DNA of 64,000 nt from Capnocytophaga sp. (GCF_030532915.1 NZ_JAUNKD010000002.1:62001-126000), one strand, 5' to 3'. Shown: positions 47,001 through 56,275, numbered from the stretch's first letter. The notes: generated by a model from the sequence alone, not told the origin. Numbers and translations: made by a program.

Positions 47001-48038
47001 ATGAAAAATATCGAAACACTCAAAAAACTTTTTGACAAAGCGCAATCAGACTATCCAACAATTAAAAAGAATATTGAAAATCAAATAGTTCGTTGGTTTT
47101 GGACAAACGGACAATGGTTTGAGTTAGAGCCTTTTTATTTTGAAAAACACAGCTATGTTACACGAGGCGAAATTTTACCTCAAAAACCCGATGATTTTCA
47201 GGACTCTCTCTGGCAATATGGCGTTAATTCCAAGAACGAAATTATTGTGGAACGGGAAATGACCGAAACGGAAAACGACTATTATGAAACTTTTTATATT
47301 CACTCTGACAATCAAATACTTTGCTATCGATTTGATTGTGAAAATAGTAAAAAAATTTACAGCGTTAAGCTATTTTTATACGAAAATTCACTTCTAAAAA
47401 ACAGCTATGCCGTTTTTGAAAGCGGTGTTTTTTGTCAAGACATTCTTTTGTACGAAAATCAAAAATTAGTTGCCAAAAAAACCGAATCAGAAATGTTACA
47501 CGGCGAAAAATTTAACCAACACGAAACCTATTCGTATGACGAAAACGGGCAATTGCAAAGCATCAAAGAGGGTAATTTTGTGTGGTATGAAAGACCTTGC
47601 GAAAAATCGTTACGCTCCAAACTCACCGCTCAATTGCACGAAAAAATAACACCTCTTATAAAACAAACCATTGAAAACCAAGCACCTAAAGAACTGCTTT
47701 ATTGCATTAATTTAAGCTATCGCTCTAACGATTTATTACCGCCATTGGTGGGATTTGGCACGCAAGCTGACCGTGAAAAATGGTTAAAAAACAAGTTTCA
47801 TCACGATATAACTTGGGATGTTGCGCACTACACCCATTTTTCGGAAATACAACTCAATGAGGAAGTTACGGACTTACTCCGACTTTTCCATCAGGAAACA
47901 AATCAAAGCGTAAAATTCTTATCAGCCATACAAATCATTTCGGAATGTGTAAAATCTTTAAAAGTTGATTTACAAGATTTTTCTATCAAAAAAACCGATG
48001 ATTTTGTGGTGGGAATGAGTTGCTTTGGTGCGTCTTAA
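47001..48038 (+). CDS. Hypothetical protein with a single YD-like motif
   Basis: 345 aa, cytoplasmic, no signal. AT-rich codons. The middle (about residues 175-200) has a lone RHS/YD-type strand, YSYDENGQLQSIKEG, and the C-terminal part is helical (PLIKQTIENQAPKEL, LLRLFHQETNQSVK). Not recognised. Similar orphan proteins occur among immunity genes of polymorphic toxin systems, and the next gene is Imm26-like; this is context only. It has its own -7 box. Confidence 0.6.
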   Translation: MKNIETLKKLFDKAQSDYPTIKKNIENQIVRWFWTNGQWFELEPFYFEKHSYVTRGEILPQKPDDFQDSLWQYGVNSKNEIIVEREMTETENDYYETFYIHSDNQILCYRFDCENSKKIYSVKLFLYENSLLKNSYAVFESGVFCQDILLYENQKLVAKKTESEMLHGEKFNQHETYSYDENGQLQSIKEGNFVWYERPCEKSLRSKLTAQLHEKITPLIKQTIENQAPKELLYCINLSYRSNDLLPPLVGFGTQADREKWLKNKFHHDITWDVAHYTHFSEIQLNEEVTDLLRLFHQETNQSVKFLSAIQIISECVKSLKVDLQDFSIKKTDDFVVGMSCFGAS

Positions 48039-48123
48039 TCTTTTTAATCCATACGACAAATCAGACATTCACAAAAAAATAAGCAAAAAAATCGTATTTT
48101 TGCGAAACACAAACCAGAAAACA

Positions 48124-49284
48124 ATGTACGAACTAAACAACGAGCAACGCCGTTATTTCGGACTTGAACCCATTGAAGCTCACTGGGATAGAGTCATTTT
48201 TAAGGGCGACCAGTACCGCCCTGAGAGCATTTTGTATTTTGAGGGTGACACCATCAAACGCCACATCATTTCCACCAAAACGGAGTACAAGGAGGCTCAC
48301 TACGACGAACAAACGCGGCATCGCGAGGTGCTTTTGCCCAAAACCACACGCGGAAAAGAGCAAAAACTCAACGCCTCCACCTTTGAAAAACGCTCACCCA
48401 TAGGCGTTTATCTCTCGGTGGACGAATACGGCGACCTGGTGATAGGGAGCGTCACTTCGCAAATTTCCTTTTACCGCAGATTGTGGGAAAAACCCGTGCA
48501 AAAAGGGCAAAACCCAACTGATTTAATCGAGGAATTTATCCGAAATTCGCCTGAAAATCATTTTGAAGAAATCGAAAAATTTAAGCAACAAAAACGCCAA
48601 AATTTGAAATTCAAAAAAGGCGATTATTTTTGTTTTAAGCTCAATCGCACCGAATTTGGCTTCGGAAGGATTTTGATGAACATCGATAAACTTCGGAAAA
48701 CCAACATATTACCACTCGACCACCGTCTGTTTTCGCTGATGGGAAAACCTGTGCTGGTAGAATTGTTCGTGTTTGCTTCGCCTGACAAAAATGTATCGAT
48801 TAACCTCCTGAAAACCAAAGATGTTATGCCTGTTTCGGTGATGATGGACAATGCTTTTTTCTATGGCGAATACGAGATTTTTGACCACGAACCGATTCCC
48901 GATGAGGCGTATGACTTTCCGATGTCGTTTTATTTTGGCGAGGCGTTCACCGGTTTGCAATGGGGCTTGATTGAGTTGGAAATGGATATGCACCTATTTA
49001 AAAAATTGGCTTCCAGTGAATTAAAACAAGCCATAGAAGAAAATCAGTTTGTGAATAACTCCATCGGATTTGCCCCTGCGTATGATAATTTTCACATTTT
49101 GAATGCCTTGCAAGGTATTGAAATTGACCCTGAACATTGGCTATGGAAAGAGGATTTGCGAAACCCGAAATGGCAACAAATCCGCAATGAAATTTTAACT
49201 ATTTTTAAGTTAAATCCTGCGGAAAATTATGCCGAAAATTGCAAAAAATTAGGCGTTTTGCTACCCAGTGAAATCGCTGTGTAG
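48124..49284 (+). CDS. Imm26-like (immunity protein 26 family) protein
   Basis: 386 aa from the ATG at 48124 (MYELNNEQRRYFGLEPIE). The frame extends back to a GTG at 48025 within the previous gene, but a TATTTTTG -7 box at 48095-48102 argues for the later start. Residues about 170-300 hold FKKGDYFCFKLNRTEFGFGR and KPVLVELFVFAS, the layout of Imm26 (GD-x-F...YGFGR). The N-terminal half (HWDRVIFKGDQYRPESILYFEGD) has no family I can name. Imm26 proteins protect against nuclease-type toxins, but no toxin gene is beside it, so it may be an orphan. Confidence 0.55.
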   Translation: MYELNNEQRRYFGLEPIEAHWDRVIFKGDQYRPESILYFEGDTIKRHIISTKTEYKEAHYDEQTRHREVLLPKTTRGKEQKLNASTFEKRSPIGVYLSVDEYGDLVIGSVTSQISFYRRLWEKPVQKGQNPTDLIEEFIRNSPENHFEEIEKFKQQKRQNLKFKKGDYFCFKLNRTEFGFGRILMNIDKLRKTNILPLDHRLFSLMGKPVLVELFVFASPDKNVSINLLKTKDVMPVSVMMDNAFFYGEYEIFDHEPIPDEAYDFPMSFYFGEAFTGLQWGLIELEMDMHLFKKLASSELKQAIEENQFVNNSIGFAPAYDNFHILNALQGIEIDPEHWLWKEDLRNPKWQQIRNEILTIFKLNPAENYAENCKKLGVLLPSEIAV

Positions 49285-49427
49285 AGAGTTTATTAAGAAT
49301 CAACATATTATATATTTTATTTGATAATCAATAATATATAAATCAGAGAACATTTTATCATAACCCCAAAAAATCATTTTTGTTACAAAATGCTTCTGTT
49401 ATCATTTTTCATAAATTTCGTAAAAAT

Positions 49428-50996
49428 ATGCCTGAAATGGATTTTACAATATTGACAACCGCAGGAAACATCGCATTTTACGAAAGTTGCGAGGTTACCG
49501 AAATATTTCTATACCGAAAAAGCAACAACGAAATATTCAATTTCTTTACCATAGCCGTTTTTGAAGAAAAACCCTATAACGGACTGAATGAATGCTTTTT
49601 AGGCAATCGAATTTCTGTAAATAACGATTTTGGAATGGGCATCAAGCGATATTGGCTCACCCTTGAAGAGGCTACTGCGAAGTGCCACTCGCTCAAAACC
49701 CAAAACAAATGGAATGGCGACAATATACATTCAACTCATTATGAACAACTTAAATACTTGCCCAAGCAATACATTCCTTCTGCTGAAGGAAACAGAATAA
49801 ATAAAATTCTAAAAAATAACTACCACAGCGGTTCGTATATCATTGAATTTTTTAACGAAACGAAAGAAAGCGTTGATTTTCTACTAAAAACAGAAGTCAT
49901 AAATAAGTTCAACAATATTTGCGAAAAGATAAAAGAGGAAATTCCGATTGACCTTTCCGTGGTTCGAGACCGAATCGGCAACTTTATTTTTCAGTTTCCC
50001 ATCACTATAATTGACATTGATTCAAAGGCACTTAGCACTTGGAACGGCGTTGAAATTCGTTTTGCTTGGCACAATGCTATTACCTCAATACCTGACTGTT
50101 TGGTGCAGGTTGAATCGGTTTTTGACCAAAACTATACGGGAGCAACCATCGAAAATTACAACAAAACCGAAAGCCAAAAAATTTATGTCGGGAACCTTGA
50201 CCAAACAAGTCATATCAAAATTTGGCGTAATGACCCTTCATTATTATTATGCTCACACAAAGGAAATTACATTCGTAATTTTAATCTCAGCACAGCAATC
50301 ATTCTTCCCGAAACAAGGATTTTTGAAATTGATGGCGAAATGCAAAAAGTGAAAGTATCAAATCGCCACAAAAACGAAAGAAAAGAAGCTAAAATAGATT
50401 ATGTAACACACATAAACAGCAATCTTTATGACCAAGAAAAGCAACAATTGGAACGAAATTTATCGTTCAAACAATATAAAAAAGGAAGCGATAACGCTTT
50501 GGAAGATTTGCAAAAACTCATTCGGGATAAAGACGAAAATGGCGTTTATTTGTGGGATCCGTATTTGAGTCCGACAGACATTTTCAAAACGCTGTTTCAT
50601 TCACAAACAGCAGGTGTTCCTTTACGGGCAATAGGCGCTGTAAATGAGAATATTAAAAAAGTTTATAACCAAAAAAGCAAAACTGCTGCCGAGATTATTT
50701 CAGGCTACAAATCCGTGCTGGACAACCCAAAACACAATAATTTTCAGCTAAATCTGGAATTTAGGGTGCAGCATTCAAATTACGGCTGGGATTTTCATGA
50801 CCGTTTTCTCATTTTTCCGAGCAGTAAGCTAAAAAAACCGCAGGTGTATTCACTTGGCACTTCAATTAATTCGTATGGAAAAACACATCACATTTTACAG
50901 GAAGTTTCTCACTCTCAACCTATTATAGATGCTTTTAATGAACTGTGGGATAGCTTAAATCATAAAAATTGTTTGGTATGGAAATTCCCGAAATAA
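49428..50996 (+). CDS. VPA1262-like protein with C-terminal PLD-like nuclease motif
   Basis: 522 aa from the ATG at 49428 (MPEMDFTILTTAGN); the frame extends 16 codons to a TTG. The N-terminal half (EVTEIFLYRKSNNEIFNFFT, IKRYWLTLEEA, FPITIIDIDS) resembles the VPA1262 family. The C-terminal region (about 370-522) has VYLWDPYLSPTDIFKTLFHS and, near residue 457, FHDRFLIF followed by YSLGTSINSYGK. That is the HDRF...GxSxxxxGK variant of the phospholipase D-like fold, seen in nucleases and in toxin or defence proteins. A second HxK motif is not obvious. It overlaps the next gene by 19 nt. Function not established. Confidence 0.55.
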   Translation: MPEMDFTILTTAGNIAFYESCEVTEIFLYRKSNNEIFNFFTIAVFEEKPYNGLNECFLGNRISVNNDFGMGIKRYWLTLEEATAKCHSLKTQNKWNGDNIHSTHYEQLKYLPKQYIPSAEGNRINKILKNNYHSGSYIIEFFNETKESVDFLLKTEVINKFNNICEKIKEEIPIDLSVVRDRIGNFIFQFPITIIDIDSKALSTWNGVEIRFAWHNAITSIPDCLVQVESVFDQNYTGATIENYNKTESQKIYVGNLDQTSHIKIWRNDPSLLLCSHKGNYIRNFNLSTAIILPETRIFEIDGEMQKVKVSNRHKNERKEAKIDYVTHINSNLYDQEKQQLERNLSFKQYKKGSDNALEDLQKLIRDKDENGVYLWDPYLSPTDIFKTLFHSQTAGVPLRAIGAVNENIKKVYNQKSKTAAEIISGYKSVLDNPKHNNFQLNLEFRVQHSNYGWDFHDRFLIFPSSKLKKPQVYSLGTSINSYGKTHHILQEVSHSQPIIDAFNELWDSLNHKNCLVWKFPK

Positions 50997-52447
50997 TTGT
51001 TAATCAGGCATTAAGATATGATTCTACTTCGGTTCACACAGAATTGGTGTACATCTTGCAAAAACTTGATAATGTGGCTATTAAATATTTCATCAATAAG
51101 CAAGAAAACGACACGATATGGACTGTTAATAATGAAATCCGAAGCCTCATCTCCAAAAACATCAACTCTATACAACTAAATGATAATGAGATTATTAACT
51201 CTATTTCACAGATTATTGTGACAACCGCACAATATTTTCGGAAAGGCATTTTGGAGACTGATATAAAGGCTATATTGATTTTTTTAAACCTGAATGCGTA
51301 TTTACGAATAAATATAGACAATTATTTAATAACCAATAATTTACATAAAAATAATATCGAATCACTCGCCAAAAAAATAACACAAACTTTAAAAGAATTT
51401 AACTTTTCAGTAGAGATATTAGCCGAGGCCCCTTTGTGGGAAAAGGAAATTTTTGACGATTTTCAAAACGGATTTTCAGAAGATAACATTTCAAAAACAT
51501 ATCGGTTTATAACTTGCGTTGAGCACAGTGGCACAGGATTTTATCTTAATTTTTTCACTGAAAATCTCATTTTATTTCTGCATAAAATTCACTTTAAAAG
51601 TTTTGTGAATACACTATCACTCTTACAAAATCCGATTGAGTGCACTTGTTATTTACAACTTTTTAACAAAGAAATATTGTTAAAAATAGCCAACGAACCA
51701 AATTTAACCAACAAATGGTTGAATTTTGAATTTATTCGCCAAATCACCGAAAAAGAAAACCTACAAATAATTGATTCAGAAGTGATAAGCGTAAAAAATA
51801 TTCTTGAACGGATTGGCAGAAATGATTTTAATTTTTTAAGACAAACGGCAGTGTATTTTCGTGGAAATCGATTGGTTAATGCTGCCTTAGGGGCATTACT
51901 AAGTTCCTGCGAAAACACTAAAATTGAAGCAATTACAACTGATTTTTCAGTAAATCAGCACCACTCAAACGCCAAGGCCAGAAACGAATTTTTGCGTTAT
52001 TTTGAAAGATTTGCCACCGCCGAACAATTTACATTTTTACTTGAACGCATATTTGAAAAATGGAAACATTGTGTGAAAGATATTTTGGCAGAAAATAAAT
52101 TTCAAAATGAGATTTTATTTACCGATTTTTCAAGTTATATCATTAAACATCATACACTTAAAACAAACAATGAAGAGTTGCTTTCACTGATGAAAAGCTT
52201 GATGGACAAAATTGAAAACCTTGATTTAGAGTGGTTTTCTTCAAGTTGCAATCAATTAACAAAATTTCACATTTATCATTCACAATTGCACTTACTCACA
52301 TTTGTATATAAGAATAAAAATTTAAACGATATTGAAACCGCAAATAAATACAACAAACTAATTTCCAACAACATACAGCTTTTACGCTACACCTCAACTG
52401 ATACAAGAATTCATTTCCAAAAAGGAAAAGAAAATATGGAGAAATAG
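50978..52447 (+). CDS. Unrecognised helical partner of the PLD-like protein
   Basis: 489 aa from the ATG at 50978, which lies inside the last codons of the PLD-like gene (19-nt overlap), so translation is coupled. The protein is AT-rich, mostly helical, with Asn-, Ile- and Glu-rich repeating helices and no membrane segment or catalytic motif I can identify. HEAT-like packing is conceivable (helix pairs such as NEFLRYFERFATAEQFTFLL). No family recognised. Its fixed pairing with a nuclease-like protein suggests a sensor, inhibitor or scaffold (inference). Confidence 0.65.
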   Translation: MEIPEIIVNQALRYDSTSVHTELVYILQKLDNVAIKYFINKQENDTIWTVNNEIRSLISKNINSIQLNDNEIINSISQIIVTTAQYFRKGILETDIKAILIFLNLNAYLRINIDNYLITNNLHKNNIESLAKKITQTLKEFNFSVEILAEAPLWEKEIFDDFQNGFSEDNISKTYRFITCVEHSGTGFYLNFFTENLILFLHKIHFKSFVNTLSLLQNPIECTCYLQLFNKEILLKIANEPNLTNKWLNFEFIRQITEKENLQIIDSEVISVKNILERIGRNDFNFLRQTAVYFRGNRLVNAALGALLSSCENTKIEAITTDFSVNQHHSNAKARNEFLRYFERFATAEQFTFLLERIFEKWKHCVKDILAENKFQNEILFTDFSSYIIKHHTLKTNNEELLSLMKSLMDKIENLDLEWFSSSCNQLTKFHIYHSQLHLLTFVYKNKNLNDIETANKYNKLISNNIQLLRYTSTDTRIHFQKGKENMEK

Positions 52448-52567
52448 TCCATTTTTTAACATTTAAAACAAACAGCAAAATTATTTTATTATACTATTGA
52501 TTTTCAACAACATACCCAAAAGAAAATGTTTTCATTACGACAAAAAACAAAGTTTTTTGAATAACAA

Positions 52568-52599
52568 TTTGTTATTTTGCTCAAAACGTCTTATTTTTG
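52568..52599 (+). promoter_or_regulatory. Promoter of the yqeY gene
   Basis: TTTG (52568-52571), 20-nt gap, TATTTTTG (52592-52599), 28 nt before the ATG. Confidence 0.6.
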
Positions 52600-52627
52600 C
52601 ACCTCTTTTTAGAGATTTTAAGTCTGT

Positions 52628-53077
52628 ATGAGTTTACAAAATAAGGTAATGGAGGCTTTGAAAGAAGCGATGAAAGCCAAAGACACAGTGGCTTTGGAAT
52701 CATTACGAGCCATAAAATCAGCTATTTTGCTGGCTAAAACCGAAGCAGGGGCCTCTGACGAACTTTCAGAAGCTGATGAATTGAAAATTTTGCAACGTTT
52801 GGTAAAGCAACGCAATGATAGTGCCACCCTTTACGCATCGCAAGAGCGCAATGATTTGGCAGAACCTGAATTGGCACAAATAGCTGTTATTGAGCGCTTT
52901 TTACCCAAACAACTTTCGGAAGATGAAGTTACAACCGAAGTTTCGGCAATTATCACCAAGGTAGGCGCTTCAACAATGAAAGATATGGGAAAAGTAATGG
53001 ACATTGCTACACAACAATTAACGGGCAAGGCCGATGGTAAACTCATCGCAACTGTTGTAAAAAAATTATTATCATAA
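52628..53077 (+). CDS. GatB/YqeY domain protein
   Basis: 149 aa, full-length stand-alone YqeY. MSLQNKVMEALKEAMKAKDT, LRAIKSAILLAKTEAG, RNDSATLYASQERNDLAEPE and RFLPKQLSEDEV are the family signatures. The domain is related to the tail of GatB in the tRNA amidotransferase; it is thought to act on tRNA or RNA, function unclear. It is 12 nt upstream of tRNA-Arg and marks the conserved chromosomal side of the integration site. Confidence 0.92.
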   Translation: MSLQNKVMEALKEAMKAKDTVALESLRAIKSAILLAKTEAGASDELSEADELKILQRLVKQRNDSATLYASQERNDLAEPELAQIAVIERFLPKQLSEDEVTTEVSAIITKVGASTMKDMGKVMDIATQQLTGKADGKLIATVVKKLLS

Positions 53078-53089
53078 GAATTCTTTTTA

Positions 53090-53163
53090 GGCTGCGTAGT
53101 TCAACTGGATAGAATATCAGATTTCGGCTCTGAGGGTTGGGGGTTCGAATCCCTCCGCGGTCA
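53090..53163 (+). tRNA. tRNA-Arg (anticodon UCG)
   Basis: 74 nt fold as a cloverleaf: acceptor GGCTGCG with CGCGGTC (two G-U pairs), D-stem GTTC/GAAT, anticodon stem TCAGA/TCTGA with loop TTTCGGC (anticodon TCG), variable loop GGGTT, T-stem GGGGG/CCCTC with loop TTCGAAT, and discriminator A. CCA is not encoded. A tyrosine recombinase gene follows, so its 3' end is probably the attachment site of the element. Confidence 0.9.
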
Positions 53164-53178
53164 CAAGGAACATATTTT

Positions 53179-53223
53179 TGGCTCAATAAACTTAGTAATT
53201 AACTGATTTATTGAGCCATTTTT
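53179..53223 (+). terminator. Terminator after tRNA-Arg
   Basis: Perfect 12-bp stem TGGCTCAATAAA (53179-53190) with TTTATTGAGCCA (53207-53218), then five T. Confidence 0.8.
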
Positions 53224-53235
53224 AAAAACAAAAAA

Positions 53236-53281
53236 GTGGCTCTTGCCACAAAACTTGCCACAAAAATTTTTCTTGTGGCAA
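53236..53281. repeat. GCCAC repeats between tRNA and integrase gene
   Basis: CTTGCCACAAAA is repeated in tandem at 53242-53253 and 53254-53265. TTGTGGCAA in inverse orientation is at 53273-53281, and GTGGC at 53236-53240. Such short repeats next to a recombinase gene are candidates for arm-type integrase binding sites. Confidence 0.5.
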
Positions 53282-53382
53282 ACGTTAAAAATGGTTTCAA
53301 TTTTTCAAAAACATTTGAAAAAATGAAACACCAATTCTTTGTTGACACGAAAGGGTTACAGCTGGTTAAAAAGTTAGTAACT

Positions 53383-54492
53383 ATGAATGTCAAAATTTAC
53401 CGCCGTGATTATGTGAACAAACACGGCTTGTTCCCCATTTATCTATTGATTACCTCACAAGGCAAACGCATTCGTGAGCGGTTGGGTGTGGAAGTTCGTC
53501 CCGAAGACTGGGACGAAAAAAACGGCAGACTCAAAAAGTCCGCCCAAAATGCGGTCGAATACAATCTGATTATCGACAACGTTTTGAAGAAAATCACCCA
53601 TATCCGAACCGAATATCACCTGAATGACAAAGCCTTAACGTTGGAAAAATTGGTCGAAGAATACAACAACGCTTCGTCCAACACTTGTTTTGTTGCCTTT
53701 ATGGAAAAATACGTAGAGCAGCAGAACATCAAACCCGGTTCCCTTCGGAAAGAAAAATCACGCATCGCCAAAATCAAGCGTTTTCAAAAGGAAATTCCCT
53801 TTTCGCAAATCACCATTGAGTGGGTAGAACGCTACAAAAACTATATGGCAAAGGAATGTAAAAACAACGCCAATACGATTGATTCCAACCTAAAAACGCT
53901 TAAAAAATACTTACATATCGCTGAAAAATACGGCATTCGGCTCAATTTGGATACGGACGATATAAAAACCCGCACCCACCGAAGCAACCGCGTGAATTTG
54001 AGTTTCGCCGAATTGGACAAACTCAAAGAGTTCTATTTTTCAAGCTATATCAATCCGCGGTTAAAATTGCCGTTGGGATATTTCCTATTTTCCTGTTATA
54101 CAGGGCTTCGAATCAACGAAGTTAAAAAATTGAAGCGGGAAACTATCGGCAAAACCATTACCTTTACGTCCGATAAAACAAGCAAAACTAATACCATTCC
54201 GCTCAATAATTCGGCTCGGAGCTTCGTGGAGCATTATCCCGATTTGTTCGTCAAATGGATTTCTGAACAGAAGATGAACGATTACATCCGTGAGGCGGTC
54301 AATATTGTCGGTATCCGCAAGCGTGTGAGCTTTCATACGGCACGCCACACCTTTGCTACCAACTATTTACGTAAAGGCGGAAAGGTCGAGGATTTGCAGA
54401 AATTCCTTGACCATTCAGACATTTCCACGACAATGATTTACGTCCATATCATTGAAAAAGAGCAAATAAACGTGTCGTTGCTGGACGATTAA
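53383..54492 (+). CDS. Tyrosine recombinase / integrase
   Basis: 369 aa from the ATG at 53383 (MNVKIYRRDYVNKHGLFPIY), the usual start of the Bacteroidetes phage-integrase SAM-like group; ATGs at 53323 and codons further up lie in the repeat region. Arm-binding domain to about residue 75, SAM-like core-binding domain (about 90-190), catalytic domain with R in TGLRINEVKKL, HxxR in HTARHTFAT, then LDHSDISTTMIYVH with the nucleophilic Tyr. It would integrate and excise the element at tRNA-Arg. Its stop overlaps the convergent DUF6712 gene by 4 nt. Confidence 0.92.
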   Translation: MNVKIYRRDYVNKHGLFPIYLLITSQGKRIRERLGVEVRPEDWDEKNGRLKKSAQNAVEYNLIIDNVLKKITHIRTEYHLNDKALTLEKLVEEYNNASSNTCFVAFMEKYVEQQNIKPGSLRKEKSRIAKIKRFQKEIPFSQITIEWVERYKNYMAKECKNNANTIDSNLKTLKKYLHIAEKYGIRLNLDTDDIKTRTHRSNRVNLSFAELDKLKEFYFSSYINPRLKLPLGYFLFSCYTGLRINEVKKLKRETIGKTITFTSDKTSKTNTIPLNNSARSFVEHYPDLFVKWISEQKMNDYIREAVNIVGIRKRVSFHTARHTFATNYLRKGGKVEDLQKFLDHSDISTTMIYVHIIEKEQINVSLLDD

Positions 54493-55376
54493 AAATACAA
54501 CCCACTTTTTTTAGCAATCACCGCCCTTGGTTCGATTTCTGTTTTGGCAAAACACGGAAATTCATCGGGGCTGTTTTTCAGTAGCGTAAGCAAACTTTCG
54601 GTGTATTGCTTGGCTTTTGAAAGAAATTCCGCTCGCAAATGCAACAAGTCGTTTTGCTCCAACAATTGTGATTTTTGCCACGGCAATTGCTCCCACTGAA
54701 TGACGATTGCCGACTTGGTAAAGGTCAGTCCTGCCGTCAAAATGGCATCGGCAAGGGTGTAGTAAGCCGTTATTTTCTTTAAGAAAAACAGCGCTTTCTC
54801 ATTGGTTTTCAAGTTTTCAAGCGTGCAATTGGGCAACTGATTGGCTAAATACAAATGCCACACATCGTCCATCAACGGAATGAGCTTCAAAAACACCTCG
54901 TACGAATCGCCAATGGGGTAAATCTTTGAAAATTCAAAGGGCGAAGCAAATAGCGTACGTTGTATTTCGTTGTAAATCGGCAACTTATCTTTGAGTTCCG
55001 ACTGTTGCAACTCAAAAACGGCATCGTTCAAGGCTCGGTCGCCAATGGCAATGGCATTCAGCCCGTAATCCCGAATGTCCCACCAAGGCGACCGCTCCGT
55101 TTTGCCGTCTGAAAACGTATTTGTTCCCGTATTGGAAAGGTGCATTTTCAAAAACGGAATCGACAAGGCAACCGCGTAATTGGCTGTGGCTCTTTTTATC
55201 CGCTCCCAAACAGAAGGGGCTTGCTTGTCGTCTGTGAGCAAGGAAAGTATTTCCTTCCCTACGAAAGGCAAAATCTTATCACTTAAAGCCTGCTCAATAT
55301 ATGGCTTTAATGTCTTAATATCCAATTGTTTGGATACATTAATATGGGCTTTTATTTCGTCTATATTGTCAAACAT
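54489..55376 (-). CDS. DUF6712 family phage structural protein
   Basis: 295 aa. The pattern LKPYIEQALSDKILPFVGKE, RIKRATANYAVALSIPFLKM and DRALNDAVFELQ matches DUF6712, a protein of Bacteroidetes prophages and probably a head-tail adaptor or completion protein (role inferred from gene order in such phages). It looks complete. It is the last gene of the minus-strand block and meets the integrase gene tail to tail. Confidence 0.7.
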   Translation of the reverse strand: MFDNIDEIKAHINVSKQLDIKTLKPYIEQALSDKILPFVGKEILSLLTDDKQAPSVWERIKRATANYAVALSIPFLKMHLSNTGTNTFSDGKTERSPWWDIRDYGLNAIAIGDRALNDAVFELQQSELKDKLPIYNEIQRTLFASPFEFSKIYPIGDSYEVFLKLIPLMDDVWHLYLANQLPNCTLENLKTNEKALFFLKKITAYYTLADAILTAGLTFTKSAIVIQWEQLPWQKSQLLEQNDLLHLRAEFLSKAKQYTESLLTLLKNSPDEFPCFAKTEIEPRAVIAKKSGLYF

Positions 55377-55411
55377 AATGTAATGGATTATTTTTTTGAC
55401 AAAATACGGAA

Positions 55412-55436
55412 ATAAAAAAAGTCCCCGAAAGGACTT
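55412..55436 (-). terminator. Short terminator after the two-TM gene
   Basis: AAGTCC (55419-55424) pairs with GGACTT (55431-55436); A run on the plus strand gives a T run on the minus strand. Confidence 0.6.
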
Positions 55437-55452
55437 GTTTTTTTATTTGAAT

Positions 55453-55803
55453 TTATTTTTTGTTCCTGTAGTAATGTGTATAAAAATGTCCTCGAAGAAC
55501 GATAAAGGTAAGTCCCAGTACGTTTAATGTTGTTGTACCAAGCAAAGTAATCAGGACACTATCGGACAAATGCAAAAAGCAATGATTCAATATCAATATC
55601 GTCAAAACAAACCCCAACCACACCGAAACCGTACATACAGCCCATTTAGCCAACCACTTTCGATCTTTTGTATCGGAATTATAACGAACAGCTTCAAGTT
55701 TTTTGATTTGTAAGTTTAATTCACCGGAGTCGATATCTAAATCTGGGTCAGAATCTCCTCTTTTTTCTTTTTTATCGAAAATATCAGATAAATTCTTCTC
55801 CAT
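55453..55803 (-). CDS. Two-TM membrane protein beside a Panacea antitoxin, candidate toxin
   Basis: 116 aa. An acidic, charged N-terminus (KKEKRGDSDPDLDIDSGE) is followed by two hydrophobic helices (WAVCTVSVWLGFVLTILIL and SVLITLLGTTTLNVLGLTFI) and a short basic tail. No named family. It starts 2 nt after the Panacea-domain gene, so the two are surely co-transcribed. Panacea (PanA) antitoxins pair with many unrelated toxins, including membrane-active ones; this makes the protein a candidate toxin. An alternative is an unrelated membrane protein. Confidence 0.6.
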   Translation of the reverse strand: MEKNLSDIFDKKEKRGDSDPDLDIDSGELNLQIKKLEAVRYNSDTKDRKWLAKWAVCTVSVWLGFVLTILILNHCFLHLSDSVLITLLGTTTLNVLGLTFIVLRGHFYTHYYRNKK

Positions 55804-55805
55804 GC

Positions 55806-56267
55806 CTAAATATTAATTTCTGAAAAATATTGTTTTATATATTCATTCTTTATAGGCATATTCCAATTAAAACCCTCTTCTTTGGTAGTTTTATACCAAG
55901 GTCCCCCTTCTGTATGTGACCAATCAGAAAGTGTTGTAGCCGAATATTTAGCATATTTCTCTATAATTGAAGTCATAACGTTCACCAAATTTTCATCCTT
56001 GACAATTTCTTGAAATTCAGGATTATTCTTGTCATAAACTTTACCAAAGTTCACTTTTTTTCGTGTTTTTGGAAAAACAGGACCAAATGGCCAGGCTTTC
56101 GGGCTTTCATCAAAAATAACAACATCTGCTTTTGCTAAAAAATACCCGTAAACGATATACATCAACTTCTGTACTTTTGTTACATTCAACACATACCCCT
56201 TCTCGTTAGCTAACGCCAACATCAACTTGGCACTCAATATGCTACTATGTATTTTTGAAGTACCCAT
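55806..56267 (-). CDS. Panacea-domain (SocA-like, DUF4065) antitoxin
   Basis: 153 aa from the ATG at 56267, chosen because a perfect AGGAGG lies 8 nt upstream (56276-56281); an ATG seven codons up lacks this. The Panacea/DUF4065 motifs are plain: KVQKLMYIVYGYFLAKAD, ESPKAWPFGPVFP and TLSDWSHTEGGPWY. The domain neutralises diverse toxins in PanAT systems, and SocA in Caulobacter is an adaptor for a toxin's proteolysis. It sits between a 71-aa gene and a two-TM gene in a short phage-borne operon. Confidence 0.85.
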   Translation of the reverse strand: MGTSKIHSSILSAKLMLALANEKGYVLNVTKVQKLMYIVYGYFLAKADVVIFDESPKAWPFGPVFPKTRKKVNFGKVYDKNNPEFQEIVKDENLVNVMTSIIEKYAKYSATTLSDWSHTEGGPWYKTTKEEGFNWNMPIKNEYIKQYFSEINI

Positions 56268-56275
56268 TTTATTAT

